A DNA stretch of 64,000 nucleotides from Chloroflexota bacterium (GTDB taxonomy: Bacteria; Chloroflexota; Limnocylindria; Limnocylindrales; CSP1-4). Below are positions 31,838-46,508 of the stretch, piece by piece. The stretch lies in the NCBI GenBank assembly GCA_003169735.1, contig PNAP01000042.1, positions 41,362 through 105,361 on the forward strand, given 5' to 3'. How positions within the stretch are numbered: position 1 is the stretch's first letter; each line of letters opens with the position of its first letter. Below the pieces are notes generated by a model. That model was not told the origin of the DNA and made no database searches. It was given only the letters and a program-made list of their open reading frames with translations. Both the position numbers and the translations under genes were made by a program.

Positions 31838-34395
31838 TCAACTGGGAGATCCTCCGTTCCCGTCCTCGCCCGCTCCGTCCGGGTCGTCATTGTGGTCCAT
31901 CGACCGCTGCTCCGCCAGTCCCACGCGGAAGACCGCGATGCCCGCCACCTCGTCGCCCTGGTTGAGGCGCATGACGATGACGCCGCGTGCCTGTGAGCCG
32001 TAGCGGTTGACACTCTTCACGTCGGTGCGCACGACCTGCCCCTCGGAGCTGATGAGCAGCAATTCCTCGTCCTGCTCCGACACCAGCTGCACGGCGGCCA
32101 CTCGGCCGGTCTTGGTGCCCTCGAGGGAGATGAGGCGGACGCCCTGGCTGCCGCGATGCATCGTCCGGAACTCGGCGTTGGCCACGCGCTTACCGTAGCC
32201 CGTCTCCGTCAAGACGAGGATGTCGTCGTCCGGCGACAGGACGCCCATGCCGACGACCTGGTCATTGGCTCGGGCGAGGCGGATGCCGATGACCCCGGCC
32301 GCGTCGCGGCCCATCGGCCGCACCTCGGCCTCGTTGAACCGCGCGATGCGGCCGAGGGCGGTGGCCAGGATGACGTCGTCGCGGCCGGACGAGACGGCGA
32401 CCCAGGTCAGGGCATCGTCCTCGGAGACGGTGATGGCGCGGATGCCGGTGCTGCGGACCTTCTCGAACTGCTCGATGGGCGACTTCTTGATGACACCGCG
32501 CCGGGTCGCCATGACCAGGTTCTGGCCCTTCTCGAAGTCGGGCAGCGTGATCACGGCCAGGACGCGCTCGCCCGACTCGACTTGGACGCCTTCGAGGTTG
32601 ATGATCGGGATGCCCTTGGCCTGGCGGCTGGCGTCCGGCACCTGGTGGACCTTCGAACTGAAGACACGCCCGCGATTGGTGAAGAACAGCACCCAGTCGT
32701 GGGTGTTGGCGACCAGGAGATGGGCGACGGCGTCTTCCTCGACCGTCCTCGCGCCGATGATGCCCTTGCCGCCGCGCGCCTGGCGACGGTACGTGACCAG
32801 CGGCTGGCGCTTGATGTATCCGCGCCCCGAGACGGTGACGACGACGTCCTCGTCGGCGATGAGATCCTCGTCCGAGAGGTCGCGCGAGGCGTCCTCGGCG
32901 ATGCGCGTGCGCCGAACGCCGGCGTACTTGCGGTCCAATTCGCCGAGCTCGTCGGCGATGATGCGCGACACGCGGCTCGGGTTGGCGAGGATGTCCTCGA
33001 GCTCGGCGATGAGGTGGATGACGGCGAGGTACTCGTCCTCGATCTTCTTGCGCTCGAGCGCCGCCAGGCGCCGGAGCTGCATCTCGAGGATGGCGTTGGC
33101 CTGGATCTCGCTGAGCGTGAAACGCTCGATGAGGTTGGTCCGGGCGGTGTCGACATCGGCCGATTCGCGGATCGTCTTGATGACCGCGTCGAGATTGTCG
33201 AGGGCGATCTTGAGGCCTTCGAGGATGTGCGCCCGGTCCTTCGCCTTCTGAAGGTCGAACTCGGTGCGCCGACGGACGACGATCCGCCGCCAATCGATGT
33301 GGTGCTGGAGGATCGCCTTGAGCGGCAGCGTCTGCGGCTGGCCGTCGACCAGCGCGACCATGTTGGCGTTGAACGCGAGTTGGAGGGGCGTGTGCTTGAA
33401 GAGGTTGTTGAGGACCTTGTGCGGGTTCGCGTCGCGTTTGCACTCGATGTTGATGCGCATGCCGTCGCGATCCGATTCATCGCGCAGGTCGGCGATGCCC
33501 TCGATCTTGCCCGTCTTGACGAGGTCGGCGATCTTCTCGAGCAGCGTCGCCTTGTTGACCTGATAGGGCAGCTCGGTGACGATGATCGCCATCCGACCGT
33601 TGCGCGTCTCCTCGAAGGCGCACTGGGCGCGCATCACCACGCGGCCGCGACCGTGGGCGTAGAGGTCGCGGATGGCGTCGATCTGCTCCCATTGGCCGGT
33701 GAACGAGTTGCGCCGGCGATCGAAGCGGAAGACGGTCGCCGCGGTCGGGAAGTCGGGGCCCTGCACGATGTCAGCGAGCTGGTCGTTGGTCAGGTCCGGG
33801 TCGTCGATGAGCGCCACCGTCGCCTTGGCGATCTCGCCGAGGTGGTGCGGCGGGATGTTGGTGGCCATGCCAACGGCGATTCCCGACGAACCGTTGATGA
33901 GCAGGTTGGGGAGCTTCGCCGGCAACACCGATGGCTGCATGCGTGTCCCGTCGTAGTTCTCGACGAAGTCGACGGTGTCCTTGTCGATGTCGGCGAGCAA
34001 CTCCGCGGCGATGGCGGTCATGCGCGCTTCCGTGTAGCGCATCGCGGCCGGCGGATCGCCATCGACCGAGCCGAAGTTGCCCTGCCCATCGACGAGCTGG
34101 TAGCGCAGCGAGAAGTCCTGGGCGAGGCGCACGAGCGCGTCGTAGAGCGAGAGGTCGCCGTGCGGGTGGTACTTGCCCATCACTTCGCCGACGATGGCGG
34201 CGCACTTGCGATACGAGGCCGTCGAGGTGAGGCCCATCTCGTTCATCGTGTAGAGGATCCGGCGATGGACCGGCTTGAGGCCGTCGCGTACGTCGGGCAG
34301 CGCGCGGCTGACGATGACGCTCATGGCGTAGTCGAGGTAGGCGCTCCGGAGCTCTTCTTCGATGGGCACGCGCAGCACGCGCTGCGGATCGTCGG

Positions 34396-34399
<4 letters not shown>
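31838..34399 (-). CDS. gyrA: DNA gyrase subunit A
   Basis: [34 protein letters not shown]... Confidence 0.97.
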
Positions 34400-38228
<3,829 letters not shown>

Positions 38229-38232
<4 letters not shown>

Positions 38233-39038
38233 TGGGATGTTACCCACGCCGGGGTCGGTGCCGGGCTGGTGCCGCGTCCATCACGGACGAGCAGCTCGCC
38301 GCAGAGGTCGCGGTACGCACGAGCACCCCGCGAGTCCGGGCTGTAGAGGGCGATCGGGCGTCCATAGCCCGGAGCCTCGGCGAGTCGGATACTGCGCGGC
38401 ACGACCGTCTGGTAGACCAGGTCGCCGAGATGGCGCCGCACTTCGCTGGTCACTTCGGCGGCGAGGGTCGTGCGTCCGTCAAACATGGTCAGCACCACGC
38501 CTTTGACCAGGAGATCGGGGTTCAGGTTGTCGCGGACGAGATCGATGGTCGACATCAGCTGGGTGAGACCTTCCAGGGCGTAGTACTCGCATTGGATCGG
38601 GATCAGGACGGTATCGGCGGCGGTCAGGGCGTTGACGGTGAGCAGGCCGAGTGACGGCGGGCAATCGAGGAGGGCGTAGTCATACGTTGCGACGGCTGGT
38701 CGAAGCGCGCGCTCGAGGCGACGTTCGCGGTCAACGACAGGGACGAGTTCGACCTCGATCCCAGCCAGATCGCGCTCGGCTGGAATGAGCCAGAGGCCGG
38801 ACACCGCGGTGGGCACCACGAGTTCATCGATGCTCTTCACGCTCGTGAGGAGGTCGTACGTCGAGCCACTCAGGTGCTCGCGATCGACCCCGAAACCGCT
38901 CGTCGCGTTGCCCTGGGGGTCAAGGTCGACGACGAGCACCCGCAGCCCAGCCAAGGCAAGGTAGGTTGCGAGGCTGACTACAGTCGTGGTCTTGCCGACG
39001 CCACCTTTTTGGTTCGCACAGGCGATGATCTCGCCCAC
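38229..39038 (-). CDS. parA: Chromosome partitioning ATPase ParA/Soj
   Basis: IACANQKGGVGKTTTVVSLATYLALAGLRVLVVDLDPQGNATSG. Confidence 0.96.
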
Positions 39039-39197
39039 TCAAGCGCCGGACCGGTTCGTTTCCACGTTCACTGATTCTATCCGACTCGGGCTCCCGCCGC
39101 GTTCTCTCATGAGACCGGTGGGGAGTCCTCGGAAGCTTGACGAGCGGCCCTTATCGGCCACTTACGCCTCCGGCGCGCCGCCTCGCCGAGGCACCGA

Positions 39198-39226
39198 TGT
39201 TTCACGTGTTACCTTACGGTGAAACC
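39198..39226. promoter_or_regulatory. parS-like site upstream of parA
   Basis: TGTTTCACGTGTTACC (13/16 to TGTTTCACGTGAAACA) plus an additional GTGAAAC half-site 13 bp on. Confidence 0.75.
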
Positions 39227-39265
39227 ACGGTCAGCGACCATTCTTCCTGAAGGATCTGACTCGCA

Positions 39266-39763
39266 ATGACCGACCGCACTGGCGATGCCCGAGCACCCGC
39301 GCCCGAGGTGGTCGCCGATGCCCGGTCTCGGGCCCTCTCGGCGTTCGATGCGGGATTCTTCGTGGGCATCCTCGTCGGCGAGGGCCATTTCGGAGGCGAT
39401 GGCCGCCAGCCCCAGGTGACGCTGCGCATGAATACCGACCACGCCGCGCTGTTCGCTTGGCTGATGGAGCGATTCCCCGAGAGCCGGCTCTACGGGCCGT
39501 ACGACCACAGCGGTCGCCGCTACTACCAATGGATGGCGCGTTCGGGCTTCCTGCGGGAGACCGTCGTGCCGATCCTCGATCGGTATCTCCGTCCCGAACA
39601 CTCGGCCCGGGCGTGGCAGCGCTACGAGCAGATGAAGGAGACCTACGGGCTCGGCGATCGGGATGACGAGAGTGCGCCGCCCGTTATGGGGGGCAAAAAT
39701 GCCCTCGGCTATACTGCCGGCGGTGCCAAGCGGGCCTCACATCGCCCGCGCAGGCCGATCTGA
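39266..39763 (+). CDS. LAGLIDADG-like endonuclease-domain protein
   Basis: AFDAGFFVGILVGEGHFGGDGRQPQVTLRMNTDHAALFAWLMERFPESRLYGPY. Confidence 0.65.
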   Translation: MTDRTGDARAPAPEVVADARSRALSAFDAGFFVGILVGEGHFGGDGRQPQVTLRMNTDHAALFAWLMERFPESRLYGPYDHSGRRYYQWMARSGFLRETVVPILDRYLRPEHSARAWQRYEQMKETYGLGDRDDESAPPVMGGKNALGYTAGGAKRASHRPRRPI

Positions 39764-39793
39764 CGGGACAGGAACGCAAGGGGGCACCGCCAC

Positions 39794-40294
39794 ATGAGCC
39801 TGCCCATCGCGGCGGTCGGCGCCCTGATCGCGGCCCTCCTGGAAACGAGCGTCTTCCCTGAACTCAGCATCGGCGGCGTCAAACCGGATCTCATCCTCGT
39901 GTTCACCGTCGTCGTGGCTCTCATCGTGGCCTTCGAGGATGCGCTGGCATGGGCGTTCGTCGGCGGCCTCCTCGTCGACGCCCTTTCCGGCCGGCCGATC
40001 GGCGCGACGACGCTCGCGCTCCTGGTCGTGACCGGGCTCGCGCTGCTGGCCGGGCGCGTCATCGGCACGCCGCGGCTCATCACCGTCGCTATCGCCGTAT
40101 TCGTCCTTGCCTGGGTCTACCAGGTGCTGTTGCTGGCCATCCTCGCGGTGACCGCCGACGTTTCGTTCACCGACCTACCCATCGAGCGGCTGCTGGCCAT
40201 CGCCATCGTCGATGTGGTGCTCTCGCTCCTCGTCGTCGTGGCCATTCGTGCGCTGAGTCGTCGGTTCGGGTCGCCCGAACGGATCGAGTGGTGA
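39794..40294 (+). CDS. mreD: Rod shape-determining protein MreD-like
   Basis: ~166-aa polytopic membrane protein directly upstream of PBP2. Confidence 0.75.
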   Translation: MSLPIAAVGALIAALLETSVFPELSIGGVKPDLILVFTVVVALIVAFEDALAWAFVGGLLVDALSGRPIGATTLALLVVTGLALLAGRVIGTPRLITVAIAVFVLAWVYQVLLLAILAVTADVSFTDLPIERLLAIAIVDVVLSLLVVVAIRALSRRFGSPERIEW

Positions 40295-40298
40295 GCCG

Positions 40299-42293
40299 AT
40301 GAGTGACCTCGTCGGCGACGGCACGCCCGTCGTCGGGCGATCCTGGACCCGCTTCGTCGTCTTCGCCGTGATCATCGGGCTCGTGGTGACGCTGCTCGGC
40401 TATCGCCTGTACACGATGCAGATCTCAAACACCGGCCCGAACGTGAGCGTCGACGCCAACGCCAACGACGTCCTTGAGGCGATCCCGTCGTCCCGGGGCT
40501 TGATCTACGACCGCAACGGGCGCCAGTTGGTCGCCAATCTGCCGACGTTCGAGGTGGTCGTCCGCCCCGGTGACGTGCCGTTCAGCCAACGGGACGCCGT
40601 CGTGGCCCAGCTCTCGACGCTCCTGCAGCTCCCCCAGTCCGAGATCGTCGCCGACCTCGACAGTGGCGCCGGTGACCGATTCAACCCCGTGCGCCTTGCC
40701 TCGGATGTGCCGACCGACGTGGCCCAGACCATCGCCGAGGAGCACCTCTCGCTGCCGGGCGTCGAGGTCAACGCGGTCCCGGTGCGCGACTACCTGGACG
40801 GGCCGCTCGTGTCTCAGATCGTCGGCTACGAAGGCGCGGTCACGCAGGCCGATCTGGACGACCCGGCGTTGGCCGACGAGAACTACCAGCTCAACGACTT
40901 GATCGGCAAGACGGGCGTCGAGAACACCTTCGAGAATGTGCTCCGCGGTACGTACGGTGTGCAGCAGGTAGAACGCGATGCCCAGGGTCAGGACATCCGG
41001 GTCGTCCAGACCATCAAGCAACCCCAGCCCGGCGATTCGCTCGAGCTGACCATCGATACCGACATCCAGCAGCAGGCACAGACTGCGATGGACTGGGCGA
41101 TCCAGGCAGCCGGTCTCAAGCGCGGCGTGGTCATCGTGATGAACCCGCAGACCGGCGAGGTGCTGGCGATGGTCTCGCTGCCGACGTATGACGACAACCT
41201 GTTCGCCGACGGCATCTCCAACGCCGATTACCAGGCGTTGCTCACCGATCCCAACCGGCCGCTCCTGAACTTCGCCATCAACGAGCAGTACCCGCCGGGC
41301 TCGACCTACAAGCTCGTGACCGGAACGGGCGCCCTCGCGGACGGCGACATCACGCCGACCTCGCTGGTCCAGACGAAGACCTTCCTCACGGTCGGAGCCG
41401 ATCAGACCAAGTTCTATGACTGGAACCACTGGTACAGCTTCAACGGCATCGGCGGCTTCCACGACTGCAACGCCCAGTCGACCTGCCAGTGGGGTCCCGG
41501 CGGCATCGACATCACGCAGGGTTTCGCGAACTCGAGCGACACGTTCTTCTACCAGCTCTCACAGATGCTCGGCGCGGATCGGCTCGCCTATTGGGCGAAG
41601 CAGTTCGGCTTCGGCGCACCGACGGGCATCGCGCTACCGGCCGAGGCGTCCGGGATCGTGCCCGACAACGCCTGGAAGGAGAACCTCTTCAACCAGGGCA
41701 TGTTCCCCGGCGAAGTCCTCCAGGCGGGCATCGGCCAGGGCTACGATTCCGCCACGCCGCTCCAGGTGCTGAACGCCTACGCGGCGCTCGCCAATGGTGG
41801 CAACCTCTACGTGCCCCAGATCGTCCATCGCATCCTCGGGCCGGACGGCAGCGTCGTGCAGGACTTCCAGCCTCAGCTCATCCGCCAGTTGCCGGTCGAT
41901 CCGAGCGTCCTCGAGACGATGCGTGTGGCGGCGCGCGCCGTCCTGACGTCGGGCCACACCTGGAACCTCGTCGACCTGCCGCTGATGTTCGGTGGCAAGA
42001 CCGGCACGGCCGAGTTCGGCGTCCGCAACGCCGATGGCAGCCTGCCCTTCCACTCCTGGTTCGTGGCCTTCGTGCCGGACTTCACCGCAGGCCACGAAGG
42101 CGACATCACCAAGCCCGATTCGCAGCTCGCGGTGCTGGCCTTCGCCTACGACTCGAACACGCAGGGCGACGTGGCGACCGAGGTCGTCAAGTACTTCCTC
42201 CAGCTCCACTACGCGCTGATCGATCCGCAGACCGGCCAGCTCGGTGACTGGCGCCTCCCGCGGCTGCTGAAGTCGAACGGGTTCGCGAACTGA
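40299..42293 (+). CDS. mrdA: Penicillin-binding protein 2
   Basis: SRGLIYDRNGRQLVANLPTF...PPGSTYKLVTGTGAL...FGGKTGTAEFG. Confidence 0.94.
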   Translation: MSDLVGDGTPVVGRSWTRFVVFAVIIGLVVTLLGYRLYTMQISNTGPNVSVDANANDVLEAIPSSRGLIYDRNGRQLVANLPTFEVVVRPGDVPFSQRDAVVAQLSTLLQLPQSEIVADLDSGAGDRFNPVRLASDVPTDVAQTIAEEHLSLPGVEVNAVPVRDYLDGPLVSQIVGYEGAVTQADLDDPALADENYQLNDLIGKTGVENTFENVLRGTYGVQQVERDAQGQDIRVVQTIKQPQPGDSLELTIDTDIQQQAQTAMDWAIQAAGLKRGVVIVMNPQTGEVLAMVSLPTYDDNLFADGISNADYQALLTDPNRPLLNFAINEQYPPGSTYKLVTGTGALADGDITPTSLVQTKTFLTVGADQTKFYDWNHWYSFNGIGGFHDCNAQSTCQWGPGGIDITQGFANSSDTFFYQLSQMLGADRLAYWAKQFGFGAPTGIALPAEASGIVPDNAWKENLFNQGMFPGEVLQAGIGQGYDSATPLQVLNAYAALANGGNLYVPQIVHRILGPDGSVVQDFQPQLIRQLPVDPSVLETMRVAARAVLTSGHTWNLVDLPLMFGGKTGTAEFGVRNADGSLPFHSWFVAFVPDFTAGHEGDITKPDSQLAVLAFAYDSNTQGDVATEVVKYFLQLHYALIDPQTGQLGDWRLPRLLKSNGFAN

Positions 42294-42327
42294 TGGCCAC
42301 CGCGATGGCACTCGGCGGGGCCGGCTG

Positions 42328-43479
42328 ATGGGCACCATGCGGGTCGAATCGGCCCGTTTCGGCACGCTCACGGCGCGCGTCTCCACCGGTTCGTGGAACC
42401 GTTTCGACCTGCAGATGGCGTTCTATGCGCTGGCGCTGGCCGTCGTCGGTCTGCTGATGGCGTACACCAACAGTGCCGGCGCGCCACTCGAGGCGGGAAG
42501 CGTCTTCACGCGCGGCCTGATGTGGCTCGCGATCGCCCTCGTTGTCTTCACGGTGGCCACGGCGATCGACTATCGCTGGCTTGCCGACTTCGCCTGGCCG
42601 CTCTACGCGCTGAACCTGTTCCTGCTGGCGCTGACGCTGGTCATCGGCACCGGCCTGGCCGGGGTCTCGCGCTGGATCAACATCTTCGGCATGCAGTTCC
42701 AGTTCTCGGAACTGGCCAAGGTGTTGATGGCCATCGTGCTCGCCAACTACCTGGCCGGCCGCCAGGGCCGCCTCAAGAGCCCCGTCACCATCATCGGCGC
42801 CGCGCTGCTCGCCGCGCCGCCCCTCGCGCTGGTGTTGATCCAGCCCGACCTCGGCACTTCGCTCGTCTTCGGCGCCATCGTCTTCGGCACGCTGTTCCTG
42901 TCCGGCGCGAGCCTGCGCTGGCTGCTCGCATCGGCCATCGTCGTGGCCTCTCTGCTGCCGGTCATCTGGTTCTTCGTGCTCAAGGATTACCAGCAGCAGC
43001 GGCTCATCTCGTTCCTGAACCCATCGGCTGATCCGCTCGGATCGGGCTACCAGATCCTCCAGTCGGAGATCGCCGTCGGATCGGGCGGGCTGCTCGGCAA
43101 GGGGCTCACCAACGGGACGCTGACGCAGTCGGACTACCTGCCCGTCTCGTCGACCGACTTCGTCGGGGCCACGCTCGGGGAGGAGCTCGGGTTCATCGGC
43201 TGCGTCGTGGTGCTGCTTCTCTTCGCGGCGCTGCTCTGGCGGGTGTTGCTGATCGGCTGGCGGGCTCGGGATCCGTTCGGGCTGGCGTTCTCAGGCGCGG
43301 TGGCCTCGATGATCGTCTTCCAGCTGCTGGTCAATTTCGGGATGGTGCTCGGGATGATGCCCATCACCGGCATCCCGTTGCCTTTCATCACCCATGGCGG
43401 GGCGTCGCTGATCAGCATCGCCCTCGGTCTTGGCATCCTTCAGAGCATCGCCATGCGCCAGGGCAAACAGATGTGGTGA
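42328..43479 (+). CDS. rodA: Rod shape-determining protein RodA (SEDS family)
   Basis: SRWINIFGMQFQFSELAKVLMAIVLANYLA...GMVLGMMPITGIPLPFITHGGASL. Confidence 0.94.
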   Translation: MGTMRVESARFGTLTARVSTGSWNRFDLQMAFYALALAVVGLLMAYTNSAGAPLEAGSVFTRGLMWLAIALVVFTVATAIDYRWLADFAWPLYALNLFLLALTLVIGTGLAGVSRWINIFGMQFQFSELAKVLMAIVLANYLAGRQGRLKSPVTIIGAALLAAPPLALVLIQPDLGTSLVFGAIVFGTLFLSGASLRWLLASAIVVASLLPVIWFFVLKDYQQQRLISFLNPSADPLGSGYQILQSEIAVGSGGLLGKGLTNGTLTQSDYLPVSSTDFVGATLGEELGFIGCVVVLLLFAALLWRVLLIGWRARDPFGLAFSGAVASMIVFQLLVNFGMVLGMMPITGIPLPFITHGGASLISIALGLGILQSIAMRQGKQMW

Positions 43480-43515
43480 CGCGCGTCCTGCTCTGACTGC
43501 CCGCCGGCGATGCGC

Positions 43516-44718
43516 TCAGCGTCGAGTCGTGGCGGGCGCCGACCGCAGCACCCATCCGGCCGTGCTCGCCTGGACCAGCAGGGTGAACAGGACGATCCCG
43601 AAGACGACGCTCTGGAGGAGTTGCCGGTCGGGCTGGGTGGCCGGCAGGGAGAGGGCCAGCGCCACGGCGATGGCGCCGCGCAGCCCGGCCCAGAAGAGGA
43701 CGTGCACCCAGGCGAGCGGCAGCCGCAGCCCAAGCTGGGCGCCGCCCCGCATACGGCCGATGCCCAGGAACAGTCCATAGACGACGACTGCCCGGCCGAG
43801 CAGGACGGCGACCACGGCCCACGCGATGACGCCGGCGGCGTCGACGATCTCGGACGGCGTGATGGTCAGGCCGATGAGCAGGAATACGACCGCGGTGACC
43901 AGGAAGGCCAGGTAGCTCCAGACCGTGTCGATGGCCACGCGGCCGCGACTCGGGATCGTCGTCCGGCCGAGATTGCCGAGCACGATGCCCGCCACGACCG
44001 TGGCGATGATGCCCGATTGCCCGGCCGCCTCGGCCACGAGGTACGTGCCATACGCGCAGATGAGCGTCAGCGTGAGCTCCAGGTTGACGTCGTCGAGTCG
44101 ACCCGCGACCCACGCCGCCGCGGCGCCGAGGGACGCGCCGATGGCGGCACTCAACACGAAGATGACGAAGAAGCTCGGCACGCCCTGTGTGAGCAGGTCC
44201 CCGCCACCGATGGCGACCGTGAACAGCACGACCCCGGTCCCATCGTTGAAGAGGCTCTCGGCCTCGATGAGATTCGCCAGCGGGGCCGGTACGAAGACGT
44301 GGCGCATGGTGGCGATGACGGCCATCGGATCGGTCGCCGAGACCATCGCGCCGACGAGGAACGCGGATTCGAACGACAGGCCGGCCATGACGTGGAGCAC
44401 GACCGCCACCAGCCCGGCGACGATGACCACGCCCGGCAGCGCCAGGAGGGTCACTGCGGCGATGTTCTCGCGCAGCGCCGCCGCGTCCATCCGGAGCGCG
44501 GCCTCGAACACGAGACCGGGCACCAGGATGGCCAGCACGAGTTCCGGCGTCAGCGTGATATCGAGATGCGGGGCGGCGATGGAGACGAGCAGGCCGAAGA
44601 CCACGAGCGCGACGGTGTACGGCACCGCGAAACGCCGGCTGACCAGCGCCACGATGGCCAGCGCCACGAGCAGCGCCACGAAGACATCGGCCAGGCCAAG
44701 GATCGACGCGCTGCTCAT
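43516..44718 (-). CDS. Cation:proton antiporter (CPA1/NhaP-type)
   Basis: Polytopic; LPGVVIVAGLVAVVLHVMAGLSFESAFLVGAMVSATDPMAVIATMRH...ESLFNDGTGVVLF. Confidence 0.9.
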   Translation of the reverse strand: MSSASILGLADVFVALLVALAIVALVSRRFAVPYTVALVVFGLLVSIAAPHLDITLTPELVLAILVPGLVFEAALRMDAAALRENIAAVTLLALPGVVIVAGLVAVVLHVMAGLSFESAFLVGAMVSATDPMAVIATMRHVFVPAPLANLIEAESLFNDGTGVVLFTVAIGGGDLLTQGVPSFFVIFVLSAAIGASLGAAAAWVAGRLDDVNLELTLTLICAYGTYLVAEAAGQSGIIATVVAGIVLGNLGRTTIPSRGRVAIDTVWSYLAFLVTAVVFLLIGLTITPSEIVDAAGVIAWAVVAVLLGRAVVVYGLFLGIGRMRGGAQLGLRLPLAWVHVLFWAGLRGAIAVALALSLPATQPDRQLLQSVVFGIVLFTLLVQASTAGWVLRSAPATTRR

Positions 44719-44757
44719 ACGCAGACTTTATCCGTCGGACAGAGCATCATCGAGCCG

Positions 44758-45876
44758 ATGCGCATCGCCGATTTCGCGCTCGAACGCTACTTCGCCCGGT
44801 GGGAGTTCAGCGCGCGGTACCTGCTCTGTGCCTCGGACGTCGAGGGCTACCCGATGGCCGAGCTGCTGGCGCTGGCCGACGACGAGACGCGGGCGATGTG
44901 GACCGATCTTCGGCTCGGCTACACCGAATCGACCGGCCATCCGCAGCTGCGTGCCGAGATCGCCGCGCTGTACCAGACGGCGTCGCCGGACGACGTGCTC
45001 GTCTTCGCGGGCGCCGAAGAGGCCATCTTCTGCCTCGCCAACGTGGCCGTCGGGCCGGGCGATCACGCCATCGTGGTGTGGCCGGGGTACCAGGCGCTCC
45101 ACGAGGTCGCGCGCGCCTCGGGGGCCGACGTCTCCCTGCACGAGCTGCACGAGTCGGACGGGTGGGCGCTGGACGTGGAGCGGCTGCGCGGCCTGATGCG
45201 GCCGACGACGAGACTCATCGTCGTCAACGCGCCACACAACCCGACCGGGATGCTGCCGACACACGAGGAGTGGCGTGCCCTGACCGACCTGGCCGCCGAA
45301 TCCGGCGCTTACCTGTTCTCGGACGAGGTCTATCGCTTCCTCGAGTCCGATCCGGCGGATCGCCTGGCCGCTGGCGTCGACGCCCTTGATGGCGGCATCT
45401 CGCTCGGGGTCATGTCCAAGTCCTTCGCGATGGCCGGGTTGCGCATCGGTTGGCTGGTGACGCGCGACCGCGCCCTGATCCAGAGATGCGCGGCGTTCAA
45501 GGACTACACGACCATCTGTTCCTCCGCGCCGTCGGAGATCCTGGCCATCATCGGCCTGCGCGCTCGCGATACCGTCCTGGCGCGCTCGCGCGCCATCATC
45601 GCCGCCAACCTGCCCCGGCTGGACGCGTTCTTCGCTGCCCGTCAGCAGACCTTCCGCTGGGTCCGGCCACGTGGCGGATCGATCGCCTTCCCGCGCCTGT
45701 TGGGCGCCCGGAGCATCGAGCGCCTGGCGGCCGACCTGGTCGAGGCGGATGGCGTCCTGCTCCTGCCCGGCTCGGTCTTCGGCCATGCGGGCAACCACTT
45801 CCGCATCGGATTCGGTCGACAGGATCTGCCCGAGGCGCTGGCGCGATTCGAAGCGTTCCTCGACCGAACGACCTAG
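44758..45876 (+). CDS. PLP-dependent aminotransferase class I/II
   Basis: VNAPHNPTGMLPTHEEW...LFSDEVYRFLE...GVMSKSFAMAGLRIGWLV. Confidence 0.93.
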   Translation: MRIADFALERYFARWEFSARYLLCASDVEGYPMAELLALADDETRAMWTDLRLGYTESTGHPQLRAEIAALYQTASPDDVLVFAGAEEAIFCLANVAVGPGDHAIVVWPGYQALHEVARASGADVSLHELHESDGWALDVERLRGLMRPTTRLIVVNAPHNPTGMLPTHEEWRALTDLAAESGAYLFSDEVYRFLESDPADRLAAGVDALDGGISLGVMSKSFAMAGLRIGWLVTRDRALIQRCAAFKDYTTICSSAPSEILAIIGLRARDTVLARSRAIIAANLPRLDAFFAARQQTFRWVRPRGGSIAFPRLLGARSIERLAADLVEADGVLLLPGSVFGHAGNHFRIGFGRQDLPEALARFEAFLDRTT

Positions 45877-45879
45877 GGG

Positions 45880-46359
45880 CTACCGGGCGCGACGGGGTCG
45901 GCCGAGCAGCTTGGCGATCTCGTCGTGGTAGGTCCTGCCGGCGGGCATCCGCTCGAGCCACTCGAGGAAGTCGCGGTCCTGTCGCGCGATCTGGCCGAGC
46001 GTCCAGCCGCGGTAGCGACCGAAGTCAAGGACGCTCCCCTCGGGTTGGCCTGGCGGCTCCCCGGCTTCGCCGTAGCCCGTCTCACGAAACGATCCCTCGT
46101 CGGCGCGGCGCGCCGGACGGTCGGACGCGCGCCGATCTCGGCGCTGGCTCAGCTCGGCATCGTAGGCAGCGCGACGTGTCCGTTCTTTCAACACGTCCCA
46201 CGCCTCGTTCAGTTCGACCATCTTCGTCTGTGCCACGGGGCTCGCGTCGCGGTCAGGGTGATAGCGCTGGGCGAGGCGGCGGTAGACGAGATTGATGATC
46301 TCGGCATCGGCCGCCGGATCGACCTGGAGGATCTGGTAGTGCGACCGCACACGAATCAT
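45880..46359 (-). CDS. DnaJ-domain protein
   Basis: HYQILQVDPAADAEIINLVYRRLAQRYHPDRD J-domain with HPD. Confidence 0.9.
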   Translation of the reverse strand: MIRVRSHYQILQVDPAADAEIINLVYRRLAQRYHPDRDASPVAQTKMVELNEAWDVLKERTRRAAYDAELSQRRDRRASDRPARRADEGSFRETGYGEAGEPPGQPEGSVLDFGRYRGWTLGQIARQDRDFLEWLERMPAGRTYHDEIAKLLGRPRRAR

Positions 46360-46434
46360 CGGAGGATGAGCGTAGCAGAGGGTGCGAGGGGTCTGGACAG
46401 GGTCTTGGCGAGCGTGCCGCGCTTCAGGAGCGGA

Positions 46435-46442
46435 TCGGTGCC
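46435..46442. repeat. Left target-site duplication TCGGTGCC
   Basis: Identical to 50188-50195, directly flanking the terminal inverted repeats. Confidence 0.9.
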
Positions 46443-46463
46443 GGTAGTGGGTCAGTTTGAATC
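46443..46463 (+). repeat. Left terminal inverted repeat
   Basis: GGTAGTGGGTCAGTTTGAATC. Confidence 0.95.
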
Positions 46464-46508
46464 CGGGTCGGGGTTGACCGGCTGAGCGGGACGGCGGAAA
46501 ATCAGGCT

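Noticed and set aside
43510-44757. N-terminal half of the 788-aa plus-strand ORF
   Set aside because: Antisense to the CPA1 antiporter; the true aminotransferase starts at the ATG at 44758.
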